DNA of 64,000 nt from Flavobacterium ajazii (GCF_010614725.1 NZ_JAAEHL010000007.1:124001-188000); one strand, 5' to 3'; shown: positions 10,187-20,084, counted from the first letter of the stretch. A program made the numbers and translations. The notes: generated from the sequence alone by a model not told the origin.

Positions 10187-10216
10187 TTGGGGGTATTAAA
10201 TGATTTTATACTTTTA
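10187..10216 (+). promoter_or_regulatory. Putative -33/-7 promoter of amt
   Basis: TTG at 10187-10189, a 19-bp spacer and TACTTTTA at 10209-10216 (seven of eight to TAnnTTTG), 25 bp before the amt start. The rest of the 280-bp gap back to the amidohydrolase terminator is AT-rich and shows no gene. Confidence 0.5.
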
Positions 10217-10241
10217 TCAAAATTTTTAAAACTAAATAACT

Positions 10242-11567
10242 ATGCGAAAAATTATTTTAAGTGTGATCCTCATCACAATTTTGTTACTATCCATTTTCTC
10301 TATCTCATTTGTTGCTGAATCCAAAACATTAGGTGCTCATGTTGTCGAATTGAAAATGGACACAGGAGATACTGCATGGATGGTTGTTGCAACTGCTTTT
10401 GTATTATTAATGACTCCAGGTTTAGGTTTCTTCTACGGAGGTATGGTTGGTAAGAAAAACGTAATTAGTACCATGCTGCAAAGTTTTATGGCAATGGTAA
10501 TCGTTACTATTCTATGGGTAGTTATTGCATTTGGATTGTGTTTTGGTCCATCAATAGGCGGATTCATAGGAGATCCTACTTCAAATATTTTCTTCCAGGG
10601 TGTTAGTGCCAATACCGCATGGGAATTAGCTCCTACAATCCCTTTTATCCTTTTTGCATTGTTTCAGGCAAAATTTGCTATCATTACGCCTGCATTAATA
10701 ACAGGAGCCTTTGCTGAACGTGTACGTTTCTGGGCTTACTTATTATTCATGGTTTTATTCATATTATTAATTTACGCTCCATTATGTCATATGACATGGC
10801 ATCCTGATGGAATGTTCTTCAAATGGGGAGTTTTAGATTTCGCTGGTGGAACAGTAGTACACATGAGTGCTGGTTGGGCTGCATTAGCAGGAGCTATCTT
10901 CTTAGGAAAACGTAAAGTTCAAAAAGTAAATCCTGCAAGAATTACTTATGTATTATTAGGAACAGGTTTATTATGGTTCGGATGGTTTGGTTTCAATGCA
11001 GGTTCTGCAGTTGGAGCTGGAAGCCTTGCTGCTCAGGCTTTAGGAACTACAACTGTTGCAGCTGCTTCTGCGGCAATGGCTTGGGTATTCCTTGATAAAA
11101 TCTTAGGTCACAAATTATCTGCTATGGGTGCTTGTATCGGTGCTGTTGTAGGATTGGTAGCTATTACGCCTGCTGCTGGTTTTGTATCTATCCCTCACGC
11201 ATTAGCAATTGGTATCATCGCTGCTGTAATTAGTAATATTGTTGTTAGTAAATTCCCTAAAGGAAAAATTGACGATGCTCTTGACGTTTTTGCATGCCAC
11301 GGTGTTGGTGGAATGGTAGGAATGTTGTTAACAGGAGTATTTGCTTCTAAAAGTGTAAACTCAGTTGTGGGTGACAACGAAGGTTTAATCTTTGGTGATG
11401 CTACTCTATTCCTTACTCAATTAAAAGCTTTGGTAATCGTTTCTATATTTGCTTTTGTAAGTTCTTATATTTTGTTCTTCATCGTTAACAAAATTACTCC
11501 TCTAAGAGTTACTGAAGAAAAAGAAGAATTAGGATTAGATATTTCTCAACACGGAGAATTCTTATAA
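10242..11567 (+). CDS. amt: Ammonium transporter (Amt/Mep/Rh family)
   Basis: A 441-residue inner-membrane protein with an N-terminal signal-like segment (1-25) followed by 11 predicted helices. The pore's twin histidines are present: H207 in GGTVVHMSAGWAALAG and H353 in DVFACHGVGGMVGMLLTGVFA. The GWFGFNAGSA signature sits at about 247-256. It imports ammonium, which the gltBD products encoded 30 kb away can assimilate after glutamine synthesis. No PII (glnB/glnK) gene is adjacent, although amt is often paired with one. A promoter-like element lies just upstream and a terminator directly downstream, so it looks monocistronic and may respond to nitrogen by another route. Confidence 0.96.
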   Translation: MRKIILSVILITILLLSIFSISFVAESKTLGAHVVELKMDTGDTAWMVVATAFVLLMTPGLGFFYGGMVGKKNVISTMLQSFMAMVIVTILWVVIAFGLCFGPSIGGFIGDPTSNIFFQGVSANTAWELAPTIPFILFALFQAKFAIITPALITGAFAERVRFWAYLLFMVLFILLIYAPLCHMTWHPDGMFFKWGVLDFAGGTVVHMSAGWAALAGAIFLGKRKVQKVNPARITYVLLGTGLLWFGWFGFNAGSAVGAGSLAAQALGTTTVAAASAAMAWVFLDKILGHKLSAMGACIGAVVGLVAITPAAGFVSIPHALAIGIIAAVISNIVVSKFPKGKIDDALDVFACHGVGGMVGMLLTGVFASKSVNSVVGDNEGLIFGDATLFLTQLKALVIVSIFAFVSSYILFFIVNKITPLRVTEEKEELGLDISQHGEFL

Positions 11568-11595
11568 GATATTAAAACAACCAAAACCAAAATAG

Positions 11596-11630
11596 AAAAT
11601 CCCTCTAAGTTTTAGCTTAGAGGGATTTTT
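11596..11630 (+). terminator. Terminator after amt
   Basis: Stem AAAATCCCTCTAAG pairing with CTTAGAGGGATTTTT, followed by a T-rich run. It is a strong hairpin 28 bp after the stop. Confidence 0.9.
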
Positions 11631-12044
11631 GTTTGAATTAATTTCAACCTTAAAAGATACTTATTATTTTACAATCTAAAGCCATACACTAAATTCTTAC
11701 TTTCCAAGATAGTCAATCTGTAAATATTTCCTCTAAATGATTTTTCAATCAGCTGTCAATATAAAATCTATCATTTTAAGATCAATTTTACACATCAGAT
11801 TAGTTAAAGAAACCAGGATTGGAGATTATTAAACAGCACAACAATTAAATTTATTCATGTAAAAACAAATAAATAAGAATGTATAAATTGGGGTAAATGC
11901 TGATACTAAAAAGTTAATTACATTACATTCTATTCTAAATAGAATAATATAAAAGACTATATATTCTGAAGCGTCCTAAACACTTTAATAAAGTAAAAAT
12001 AGCATCAACAACAGCAAAGTGTCGATTTTTTATTAAAAAAATAA
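11631..12044. other. Gene-free AT-rich interval
   Basis: About 410 bp between the amt terminator and the dsbD terminator region. All frames are broken by stops. A small palindrome (TATTCTAAATAGAATA) lies near 11931-11946. Nothing else was recognised. Confidence 0.6.
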
Positions 12045-12112
12045 GCCACAGATTAAAGCTTTTACAAATATCATTCATATAAAAAATCCATTTGTATCTT
12101 TTAATCTGTGGC
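12045..12112 (-). terminator. Long-loop inverted repeat, probable dsbD terminator
   Basis: GCCACAGATTAAA at 12045-12057 and its exact complement at 12100-12112, with a 42-bp spacer. On the minus strand the second arm is followed by TTATTTTTTT, 11-80 bp after the dsbD stop. The long loop makes a plain terminator less certain; it could be a decayed repeat. Confidence 0.5.
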
Positions 12113-12122
12113 AAAAAATGTT

Positions 12123-14216
12123 TTATTTAAAATTCGAAATTCCTTCTTTCAGCCATTGTAAATATTCTTCAGTTGGAACATAACTAATTGTCGGTTTTGA
12201 TCTGTTCAGATTATTTCCTTCTAAATCTGTTATAACGTATAAAGGCTGTGTATTGGTTTTATATTTCGAAATCATAAAATCGGTCCATTTATCACCAAAA
12301 GTTTCAATTTCATCTCCAGCGGCAGTTTTAAATTTCTCGCTTTCCGGTAATTCTCTTTTATCATCAACATAAAGCGAAATAACTACAACTTCATTTTTTA
12401 AGATTGGCAATACACTTTCGTCAGACCAGACATTATTTTCCATCTTTCTGCAATTCACACAGGCATATCCCGTAAAATCAAGCATAATTGGCTTATTGAT
12501 TGATTTTGCATATGCCAGACCGTCCTCATAATCATGGAAAACTACAATTCCGTGTGGACCTAATTCGGCTCCTTTTGGCAAACCGCTTTCTGAAGCAGCA
12601 TTTCCCTTACCTGATCCCCCTACTCCAAACGGACTTTCGCTATATGTTGGCGGAGGCGGAAAAGCACTGATTAATTTTAATGGCGCACCCCAAAGTCCCG
12701 GAATTAAATAAAATGTAAATACAAGCGTAAGCAATCCTAAATATAATCTTCCTACTGAAATATGCTGTAGCGGACTATCGTGCGGTAATGTAATTTTTCC
12801 AAATAAATAAAGTGACAGAGCTGCAAAAATAGCAATCCAAATGGCGATAAAAACTTCTCTTTCTAAGAAATGCAACTGCAAAACCAAATCAGCATTTGAT
12901 AAAAATTTAAAAGCCAAAGCCAACTCTAAAAATCCTAAGACCACTTTTACTGTATTTAACCATCCTCCTGATTTTGGCAAAGAGTTTAACCACCCAGGAA
13001 ACATTGCAAATAACATAAACGGAAGTGCCAATGCAGATGAAAATCCTAACATTCCAACAATTGGAGCAATTCCTCCATTTGAAGCTGCTTCAACCAATAA
13101 AGTTCCAACAATTGGCCCTGTACATGAAAAAGATACAATTGCCAAAGCCAAAGCCATAAATAATATTCCGATAATCCCGCCTCTGTCTGCTTGTTGATCT
13201 GCTTTGTTTGCCCATGAATTCGGAAGCATAATTTCAAATGCCCCTAAAAATGACGTCGCAAAAACAATCAGTATCACAAAGAAAATCAGGTTAAACCAAA
13301 CATCTGTTGACAGCGCATTCAAGGCATCAGCGCCAAATATTTTTGTCACTATTAATCCTAAAATCACATAAATAGCAATAATTGACAATCCGTAGATAAT
13401 GGCATTACGAATACCTTTTGCCCTGCTTTTACTTTGTTTTGTAAAAAAACTCACAGTCATTGGAATCATTGGAAAAACACAAGGTGTCAATAATGCCGCA
13501 AAACCCGATAAAAACGCAATAAAAAAGATAGACCATAAACTTCTTGCCGGAGTGGGCTTTTGTAAATCGTCTATAACTTTTGCCGTTACATTATCTATTT
13601 TTTCTAACTTAATTACTTTAGAATCTGCTACTTTTTCTACTGTATCAATAGACAACCCTTCTCGTTTAGTTTCATCTAATTTAGATTCCGTTACAGCTGG
13701 AATAGCCTCCGTTTTAAACGTTGACGGAACAGCTATTGAGAATTTTTTATTTGAATTGATACAAACTTCTTTACAAGTCTGAAAATCAAACTCAACCTCA
13801 ACTGTTTTTAAGTTTGGATTGATGACCTTGATTTCCTGCTCAATATGAGCTTTTCCTTCAAAATAAGTTTCATTTACTTCAAAAATATCGTTGTAAGATG
13901 TTTTAGTTTTACCTTCTTTAGCTTTACCAACTAAATCGTAATTCCCTTTTTGGTTTTTAAAAGAAATTTCCAATGCCAAAGGACCTCCTTCGGGAGTGAA
14001 TTGCGAATACATGTGCCAGTCTTTTTCAATTACGGCATCAAAAATTAGGACAGCATTGCTTCCTTCTTTTTTCTCAATTTTAGCAATCCATTTAACGGGT
14101 TCTAAAACCTGAGTATTACTTTTTGCAAAAGCAAAAAAGAAAAACAGTAAAAATAAAATGGATTTACTCCAGAAACTTCTTGGCGTTATAGCCTGATGGA
14201 ATTGATTAAAGTTCAT
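12123..14216 (-). CDS. dsbD: DsbD-family thiol:disulfide interchange protein
   Basis: 697 residues with the three-part DsbD layout. After the N-terminal membrane segment (15-31) comes a periplasmic beta-sandwich domain with the redox pair C148/C152 (FQTCKEVC). A central multi-helix domain (about 227-515) carries the intramembrane cysteines C246 (LLTPCVFP) and C365 (SFSCTGP). A C-terminal thioredoxin domain has CVNC at C586/C589. The family passes electrons from cytoplasmic thioredoxin across the inner membrane to periplasmic thiol proteins, including those of cytochrome c maturation and disulfide isomerisation. Its ATG shares one base with the tilS stop codon (TAATG), so translation is probably coupled. 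Confidence 0.93.
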   Translation of the reverse strand: MNFNQFHQAITPRSFWSKSILFLLFFFFAFAKSNTQVLEPVKWIAKIEKKEGSNAVLIFDAVIEKDWHMYSQFTPEGGPLALEISFKNQKGNYDLVGKAKEGKTKTSYNDIFEVNETYFEGKAHIEQEIKVINPNLKTVEVEFDFQTCKEVCINSNKKFSIAVPSTFKTEAIPAVTESKLDETKREGLSIDTVEKVADSKVIKLEKIDNVTAKVIDDLQKPTPARSLWSIFFIAFLSGFAALLTPCVFPMIPMTVSFFTKQSKSRAKGIRNAIIYGLSIIAIYVILGLIVTKIFGADALNALSTDVWFNLIFFVILIVFATSFLGAFEIMLPNSWANKADQQADRGGIIGILFMALALAIVSFSCTGPIVGTLLVEAASNGGIAPIVGMLGFSSALALPFMLFAMFPGWLNSLPKSGGWLNTVKVVLGFLELALAFKFLSNADLVLQLHFLEREVFIAIWIAIFAALSLYLFGKITLPHDSPLQHISVGRLYLGLLTLVFTFYLIPGLWGAPLKLISAFPPPPTYSESPFGVGGSGKGNAASESGLPKGAELGPHGIVVFHDYEDGLAYAKSINKPIMLDFTGYACVNCRKMENNVWSDESVLPILKNEVVVISLYVDDKRELPESEKFKTAAGDEIETFGDKWTDFMISKYKTNTQPLYVITDLEGNNLNRSKPTISYVPTEEYLQWLKEGISNFK

Positions 14217-15526
14217 TATTGCAGTTCTATTTTAAGTATGTTATTTGTGGTCTTTTCTATTTTAAATCGCTCATCCTGCCTAATCCCAACGATCCAAACA
14301 ATTTGATCGCCTGAACATAATAACCAACTGTTTTCTTTTTCTATCAGAGACAACTTCTCATCCTTAAAAAGCTTGCTTATTTTTTTCTTCTTTCCATTCA
14401 TTCCAAAAGGCTGAAACGAATCGCCTTCTTTCCATTTTCGCAAAACCAGCGGGTACTGAATTTTTTCAGCATCCACAAATATAACTTTATTTGAATCTAA
14501 ACTTATGTGACTAACGTTACACAGCTTCAACTTTAAGGGAAAATTAACGTCCTGATCGTTTTCATTAATTTCAAACTCCTCTTTTTCTGGTGTTTCAGCA
14601 ATCGGACTCAATATCAGTGTATCTCTGTTTTTCAACAATCGAAACTCTGCTGAAAACACCTGTTTTCCTGATTGTCCGTCTACTAAATCATAAATATCAT
14701 TCCATGCCAGAAATCCAAATTCCTTCAGCCATTGATACAAATACGATCGATAATTCGGTAATTTTTTAAGCTGATTTAAATCAAAATGTATCTCTTCACC
14801 TTTTTCTTTTGCTACCTGCTGGTAAATCATGATTGAAGCATCTTCGGCCATTTCATTAGATTCCTGCAAATAAGATTGCGTTTTTTGAAAAGCATTCAGG
14901 AAATTAGGATTGATTTCCTTTAAAACAGGAACCAAATCATGACGAATCTTGTTTCGCAGGTATTTATTTGAAGAATTGCTGCTGTCTTCGCGCCATTCAA
15001 TACTATTATCTTTGGCATAATTCAGGATTTCTTGCCTTGAAAAAGGCAAAAGCGGCCGGATAATTCTATCATTCTGTTCGGGAATCCCAACAAGGCCGTC
15101 CAATCCCGTCCCACGGCTTAGATTAATAATAAACGTTTCCAGATTATCATCAGCATGATGAGCAGTCAGAATATAATCGAATTTATGAATTTCTAATAGT
15201 TCATAAAACCAATTGTATCGCAATTCACGGGCTGCTATCTGGGTAGAAAGTTTGTAGTCTTTTGCAAAAGCTTCGGTGTCAAACCGGGTTGTAAAAATGG
15301 AAACATTATTTCCTTCGCAATAATTTCGAATAAAATCTTCATCGCCAAAACTTTCTAATCCGCGAAGCTGAAAATTACAATGCAAAACCGCAATTTCATA
15401 TTCTAATTGCTGAAATAAATGCAGCAAAACCATACTGTCCAGTCCCCCACTAACAGCAAGAAACAGTTTTTTATTTTCCAGAAACGGAAATCTTGCCGAA
15501 ATATGATTTTTAAAATTTGAAAGCAT
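14216..15526 (-). CDS. tilS: tRNA(Ile)-lysidine synthetase
   Basis: 436 residues, the full-length form. The N-type PP-loop SGGLDS is at residues 26-31, HHADDNLETFIINLSRGTGLDGLVGI follows at about 122-147, and a C-terminal TilS domain includes LRKWKEGDSFQPFGMNGKKKKISKLFKDEKL. It attaches lysine to C34 of tRNA-Ile(CAU) using ATP, changing decoding from AUG to AUA; the gene is essential in most bacteria. It is upstream of dsbD with a one-base overlap. Confidence 0.96.
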   Translation of the reverse strand: MLSNFKNHISARFPFLENKKLFLAVSGGLDSMVLLHLFQQLEYEIAVLHCNFQLRGLESFGDEDFIRNYCEGNNVSIFTTRFDTEAFAKDYKLSTQIAARELRYNWFYELLEIHKFDYILTAHHADDNLETFIINLSRGTGLDGLVGIPEQNDRIIRPLLPFSRQEILNYAKDNSIEWREDSSNSSNKYLRNKIRHDLVPVLKEINPNFLNAFQKTQSYLQESNEMAEDASIMIYQQVAKEKGEEIHFDLNQLKKLPNYRSYLYQWLKEFGFLAWNDIYDLVDGQSGKQVFSAEFRLLKNRDTLILSPIAETPEKEEFEINENDQDVNFPLKLKLCNVSHISLDSNKVIFVDAEKIQYPLVLRKWKEGDSFQPFGMNGKKKKISKLFKDEKLSLIEKENSWLLCSGDQIVWIVGIRQDERFKIEKTTNNILKIELQ

Positions 15527-15595
15527 CTGTAAAATTAAAAGATGAATATTTTTAAGGACTTTAAAATTAAGTTTTTTAAAAGAAACTGAAGAATT

Positions 15596-17587
15596 CTAAG
15601 AAAGCTGATCCTGTAATTTTTTAATATCGTCACGCAATTTGGCAGCCTGCAAAAAGTCCAGTTCTTTTGCTGCTTTTTCCATTGATTTACGCTTTTCTCG
15701 AATTAATTTTTCTAATTCAGGTTTCGATAAATAGGCTGTCTCTGGTTCGGCAGCAGCAGGTAAAGTATGCCCCAATTCATATTCAACTAATGGATTTTTG
15801 GTAAAAGCACTTTCGATTTTTTTGTTTAATGCCTGTGGTGTTATACCGTTTGCTGTATTAAAATTAATTTGTTTGGTTCTACGATAATTGGTTTCATCTA
15901 TAGTTTTCTGCATACTCGCTGTAATTTTATCAGCATACATAATCGCTTTTCCGTTTATATTTCTGGCTGCACGACCAATAGTCTGGGTTAAAGATCTGTG
16001 ATTACGAAGAAAACCTTCCTTATCGGCATCAAGGATTGCAACCAGTGAAACTTCCGGTAAATCCAGTCCTTCACGAAGCAAATTGACTCCAATCAACACA
16101 TCAAAAAGACCTTTTCGTAAATCCTGCATAATTTCGATACGCTCCAAAGTATCCACTTCAGAATGAATATAACGACAACGAATATTAACTTTAGTCAAAT
16201 ATTTAGCTAATTCCTCTGCCATTCTTTTGGTCAGGGTAGTTACCAGAACCCTTTCATCTAATTCGCAACGAACCTGAATTTCTTCAATTAAATCATCAAT
16301 CTGATTCAAACTTGGACGAACTTCGATAGTTGGATCTAATAATCCGGTTGGACGGATAATCTGTTCTACATAAATACCATCTGATTTTTGCAATTCGTAA
16401 TCGGCGGGAGTTGCAGACACATAAACAACCTGATTTTGCATGGCTTCGAATTCTTCAAATTTCAATGGGCGGTTGTCCATTGCTGCAGGTAAACGAAAAC
16501 CATATTCTACCAGATTTTCTTTTCTGCTTCGGTCTCCTCCATACATGGCGTGTACCTGCGAAACTGTTACGTGACTCTCGTCAATAACCATTAAATAATC
16601 ACTTGGAAAATAATCCAGTAAACAGAAAGGTCTTGTTCCGGCTTCTCTTCCGTCGAGGTAGCGGGAATAATTCTCAATTCCGGAACAATATCCCAATTCG
16701 CGAATCATTTCCAGATCAAAATTGGTTCTTTCTTCCAGACGTTTGGCTTCAAGATGTTTTCCTATTTCCTTAAAATAGTCAACTTGTTTTACCAAATCCT
16801 GTTGAATTTCCCAAATGGCACCCTGTAATACTTCCGGTGAAGTCACAAACATATTGGCAGGATAAATAGTCAGTCTTTTAAATTTTTCTATTACCTGAGA
16901 AGTTTTTACATCAAAGGATTCAATTTCTTCGATTTCATCTCCAAAAAAATGAATTCGATACGCATCATCGGCATAACTTGGGTATACTTCTACAATATCA
17001 CCTTTTATTCTGAAAGTTCCGGGGTTAAAATCTGCTTCTGTTCTGGCATATAAACTTTGTACCAGACTGTGCAATAATTTAGTTCTGGAAATAACCTGAT
17101 CTCTTGTGATTTCAATTACGTTTTTTTGAAATTCCACAGGGTTTCCAATACCGTACAAACAAGAAACCGAAGCAACTACTAAAATATCCCTTCGTCCGGA
17201 AAGCAATGAAGAAGTTGTGCTCAAACGCATTTTTTCCAATTCTTCATTGATAGATAAATCTTTTTCAATAAAAACCCCTGTTACCGGCATAAAAGCTTCC
17301 GGCTGATAATAGTCATAATAGGATACAAAATATTCTACCGCATTGTTAGGGAAAAACTGTTTGAATTCTGAGTATAACTGAGCAGCCAAAGTTTTATTAT
17401 GTGCCAAAACCAAAGTAGGCTTCTGTACTTCCTGAATCACGTTGGCCATTGTAAATGTTTTACCTGACCCCGTTACACCTAATAAAGTTTGATATTTTTC
17501 GCCATCAACAATACCTTGTGAGAGTTTTTGGATTGCCTGAGGCTGATCTCCTTTTGGACTATATTCTGAGGATACCTGAAAATTCAT
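15596..17587 (-). CDS. uvrB: UvrABC excinuclease subunit B
   Basis: 663 residues, normal for UvrB. Helicase motif I GVTGSGKT is at residues 37-44, the beta-hairpin region follows (YYDYYQPEAFMP), then motif II DESH, the helicase motif VLIGVNLLREGLDLPEVSLVAILDADKEGFLR, and the C-terminal UVR motif that contacts UvrC (KLIREKRKSMEKAAKELDFLQAAKLRDDIKKL). With UvrA it loads onto damaged DNA and positions UvrC for dual incision. It is monocistronic; the gap to tilS is 69 bp. Confidence 0.97.
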   Translation of the reverse strand: MNFQVSSEYSPKGDQPQAIQKLSQGIVDGEKYQTLLGVTGSGKTFTMANVIQEVQKPTLVLAHNKTLAAQLYSEFKQFFPNNAVEYFVSYYDYYQPEAFMPVTGVFIEKDLSINEELEKMRLSTTSSLLSGRRDILVVASVSCLYGIGNPVEFQKNVIEITRDQVISRTKLLHSLVQSLYARTEADFNPGTFRIKGDIVEVYPSYADDAYRIHFFGDEIEEIESFDVKTSQVIEKFKRLTIYPANMFVTSPEVLQGAIWEIQQDLVKQVDYFKEIGKHLEAKRLEERTNFDLEMIRELGYCSGIENYSRYLDGREAGTRPFCLLDYFPSDYLMVIDESHVTVSQVHAMYGGDRSRKENLVEYGFRLPAAMDNRPLKFEEFEAMQNQVVYVSATPADYELQKSDGIYVEQIIRPTGLLDPTIEVRPSLNQIDDLIEEIQVRCELDERVLVTTLTKRMAEELAKYLTKVNIRCRYIHSEVDTLERIEIMQDLRKGLFDVLIGVNLLREGLDLPEVSLVAILDADKEGFLRNHRSLTQTIGRAARNINGKAIMYADKITASMQKTIDETNYRRTKQINFNTANGITPQALNKKIESAFTKNPLVEYELGHTLPAAAEPETAYLSKPELEKLIREKRKSMEKAAKELDFLQAAKLRDDIKKLQDQLS

Positions 17588-17654
17588 TTCGAACTATGAA
17601 AAGATTAGTTTGTAAAGATACAAAGTTTGAATGCTATTAAGTGTTAAGTTCTTC

Positions 17655-18593
17655 TTATTCTAAAAAGTCAATCATGGCATCATTCACAATTTTTGTCTGA
17701 TCAATACTCAAAAAATGACCTGCATCTTTGATTATTTTAGTCTTGCTGTTTGGTAGAAATTCTTTTGCTTTTTCCAGACTCTCTTCAGAATTAATAACAT
17801 CTTTGTCTCCAATAAGCACTAAAACCGGATTTTTTATAAATTTTAATTCATCATTAGAAAAAGGCATCATCTTCAACATGCTTGAATTTGATTTTGCGTA
17901 CTTATTAGCCAGATAGAATTGTCTTTTGTAAACAGGACTAATTTTTTCCGGATGAGTTGAAAAAGTTTCCAGTGTTTTTCCGAATTTCTTTTCACTTGGA
18001 AAAAGTTTCAGCATTAATGCAGAGGATGTTTTACCCACTTTATCAATGAATTTAAAGGTCTGTGCCGGGCTTAACAGCACTATTTTATCAATTGAATTTT
18101 CTTTCTGAACCGCCAATAACATTGTAATCCATCCACCACGGGAAGCCCCCACAATGTCAAACTTCTTTAATTTGTAATATGCGAAAATTTCATTGTACCA
18201 GATTACAATTTCTTCTTTCGAGAGCGGTTTGGCAGTGAGATTAGATTTTCCGGGTTCCATTATGAAATCAATCGCATATATTCGATGATTTTTTGCCAAA
18301 ACCTTAATGTTCGGATACCACATGGTTGAGCTGGCATCCATTCCGTGCAGCAATACCAGATCTTTTCCGTTTTTTGGACCTGCAATAATCACATGTGCTG
18401 TTCCAAAGCTGGTTTTAACGTTTTCTTCGGTATACGGAACGTCCCAAAGTTTTAAGGCTTTATCGTATGAACTCAGATAATTTTGTTTTTCTTTTTTGGT
18501 ATGAAAAACATAGTCGTCAAATTTTGCTTTTTTAGAAGAAGCGCACCCAAAAAGCAAAAACAAAAGCACCAGATTAAGAACTTTTCTTGTCAT
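17655..18593 (-). CDS. Alpha/beta-hydrolase lipoprotein
   Basis: 312 residues. A lipoprotein signal (MTRKVLNLVLLFLLFGCASSKK) places the lipobox cysteine at residue 17. The alpha/beta-hydrolase fold is clear: oxyanion segment VLLHGMDASSTMW, nucleophile elbow GASRGG (serine in VGASRGGW, about residue 150), a late aspartate in LIGDKDV and the catalytic histidine in DAGHFLSIDQ. The family includes esterases, lipases and haloperoxidases. The substrate is unknown; the protein probably acts at the inner face of the outer membrane or in the periplasm. No operon partner is evident. Confidence 0.85.
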   Translation of the reverse strand: MTRKVLNLVLLFLLFGCASSKKAKFDDYVFHTKKEKQNYLSSYDKALKLWDVPYTEENVKTSFGTAHVIIAGPKNGKDLVLLHGMDASSTMWYPNIKVLAKNHRIYAIDFIMEPGKSNLTAKPLSKEEIVIWYNEIFAYYKLKKFDIVGASRGGWITMLLAVQKENSIDKIVLLSPAQTFKFIDKVGKTSSALMLKLFPSEKKFGKTLETFSTHPEKISPVYKRQFYLANKYAKSNSSMLKMMPFSNDELKFIKNPVLVLIGDKDVINSEESLEKAKEFLPNSKTKIIKDAGHFLSIDQTKIVNDAMIDFLE

Positions 18594-18680
18594 AATCGTT
18601 TATTAATTTACTTTAAAGTTACAACAATCCCTTCTCAAAAGAGTTCCAGAATTTTAGTTCAAAATATCATAATTTTAATT

Positions 18681-18911
18681 TTATGATTTTCTTATAGTAA
18701 GATGATAAATTTGCACAAAGGCTAAAATGGCATTCGGAATAATGACTGGTAATAGCCATTGATTGATATCCCTGAAATCTTTTAAAAAGATGCCATAAAC
18801 TACAAAACAGATACAGCCAAAAAGATTGATAAACCGAATTGTTCTGAGATCTTTGAGCAAAAAACCTCCTACTATAAAAACTGATGCGAGATAACCTATA
18901 TATTCTGCCAT
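18681..18911 (-). CDS. Small YgjV/CBU_0592-type membrane protein
   Basis: 76 residues with three hydrophobic segments (GYLASVFIVGGFLL, INLFGCICFVVYGIFL, WLLPVIIPNAILAFVQIYHL). The pattern 'small N-terminal helix, conserved R-F-I-N-L-x-G, then x-Y-G' is that of the YgjV-like half-size inner-membrane family common in Bacteroidota, often mislabelled in databases. Its function is unknown. It lies 81 bp downstream of rlmF on the same strand and may share its transcript. Confidence 0.7.
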   Translation of the reverse strand: MAEYIGYLASVFIVGGFLLKDLRTIRFINLFGCICFVVYGIFLKDFRDINQWLLPVIIPNAILAFVQIYHLTIRKS

Positions 18912-18991
18912 AGTTCTGATATTAAATAGTTTACACTAAATATAGAAAAAGCTAATTACAAAATCAAGATTTGACCCTGAAAATCAATCAT

Positions 18992-19942
18992 TTAAACAAA
19001 CCACTTATTTTGCTCAGGTTTATTCAAAAAAGTCCACGCAACAATCCGGCTTATTTTTTGACCTTGCGCCATATCGATTGTTTTAACTTCGGCAGCGTTT
19101 ACTTTTTTTAAGGTTTTGTAAATAGATGAGAGATTCTCTTTTTTAGAAACCAGGGTTGTAAACCATAAACATTGTGAAGCATATTTTACACTTTCGTAAA
19201 TCATTTGGGTTATAAAACCAATTTCACCACCATTGCACCACAATTCGGCATTTTGTCCTCCGAAATTTAAAACAGGATTGGTGTTTTTCTTTTCTTTCGG
19301 ATTTAGGTTAGAGATTTTTCGGGAAGTACTTTTATTCGCTTCTTCTGCCGATGCATGAAAGGGCGGATTACACATGGTAAATGTAAAACGGTCTTCTGGT
19401 ATAATAATGTTTTTGAAAATAAAACGGGATTCTGTTTGTTGCTGTAAACTGATTGCTTCAATCAATTTTGGATTGGCTTCGATAATTTTACTACAATTTT
19501 CGATTGCCTTTTTATCAATATCTGTTGCGACAAAACTCCAGTCGTAAATTGCATTCCCTAAAATTGGGTAAATGCAATTAGCTCCGGTTCCTATATCCAG
19601 TCCTAGAACTGAAGAACCTAAAGAAATATTTCCGTTGTTGGTTTCAGCTAGTAAATCTGCTAAATAATGAATATAGTCTGCTCTTCCCGGAATGGGAGGA
19701 CAAAGGTAATTTTTAGGAATATCCCAATTTTGGATATCGTAATAGGTTTGCAGCAAAGCTTTATTGAGCGTTTTTACAGCAATTGGATTACTGAACTCAA
19801 TGGTTTCGATTCCGTGTTTGTTTATGGAAACAAAAGGCTTTAACTCCGGACAATTTGAAATAAGAAATTCGAAATCATAACGGGAACGGTGTAGATTTCG
19901 TGGATTCAAATTGTTTTTATCAGAATTGTCTGCTGCTTTCAT
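18992..19942 (-). CDS. rlmF: 23S rRNA (adenine-1618-N6)-methyltransferase
   Basis: 316 residues, matching the RlmF/YbiN family. It has the family's N-terminal block (NLHRSRYDFEFLISNCPELKPFV, PPIPGRADYIHYLADLL), the SAM-binding motif LDIGTGANCIYPILG at about 115-129 and the N6-adenine methylase catalytic motif NPPFHAS at 192-198. It methylates A1618 of 23S rRNA in E. coli; the same target is inferred here. A structured intergenic repeat (20011-20084) lies between it and the upstream thiamine pyrophosphokinase gene. Confidence 0.93.
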   Translation of the reverse strand: MKAADNSDKNNLNPRNLHRSRYDFEFLISNCPELKPFVSINKHGIETIEFSNPIAVKTLNKALLQTYYDIQNWDIPKNYLCPPIPGRADYIHYLADLLAETNNGNISLGSSVLGLDIGTGANCIYPILGNAIYDWSFVATDIDKKAIENCSKIIEANPKLIEAISLQQQTESRFIFKNIIIPEDRFTFTMCNPPFHASAEEANKSTSRKISNLNPKEKKNTNPVLNFGGQNAELWCNGGEIGFITQMIYESVKYASQCLWFTTLVSKKENLSSIYKTLKKVNAAEVKTIDMAQGQKISRIVAWTFLNKPEQNKWFV

Positions 19943-20010
19943 TTTGTGGATTTGAGGACAAAGATAGTCATTCCTTTTTTAGAAAAAGTTCATATAAAAA
20001 CTGCAGTCCT

Positions 20011-20084
20011 AGCCCTGATGGAAGCGGCATCCTTTTGTGGTGGGGTTCACCACAAAAGATACAGCGAACAGCAGGTATTAGCTC
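20011..20084 (+). repeat. Structured intergenic repeat, family 1, copy 1
   Basis: An 11-bp perfect stem CTTTTGTGGTG/CACCACAAAAG (20032-20042 with 20048-20058) carries the loop GGGTT. Conserved flanks are AGCCCTGATGGAAGCGGCAT before it and ATACAGCGAACAGCAGG after it. Copy 2 at 26446-26513, in the opposite orientation, shares the flanks and loop but has a different, still perfectly paired stem. The element ends exactly at the TAG stop of the thiamine pyrophosphokinase gene. By its position it may act as a terminator or RNA-stabilising structure, but no T-run follows. Confidence 0.8.

Noticed and set aside
12841-13197. 118-codon plus-strand frame within dsbD
   Set aside because: It is a shadow of the dsbD coding sequence on the other strand.
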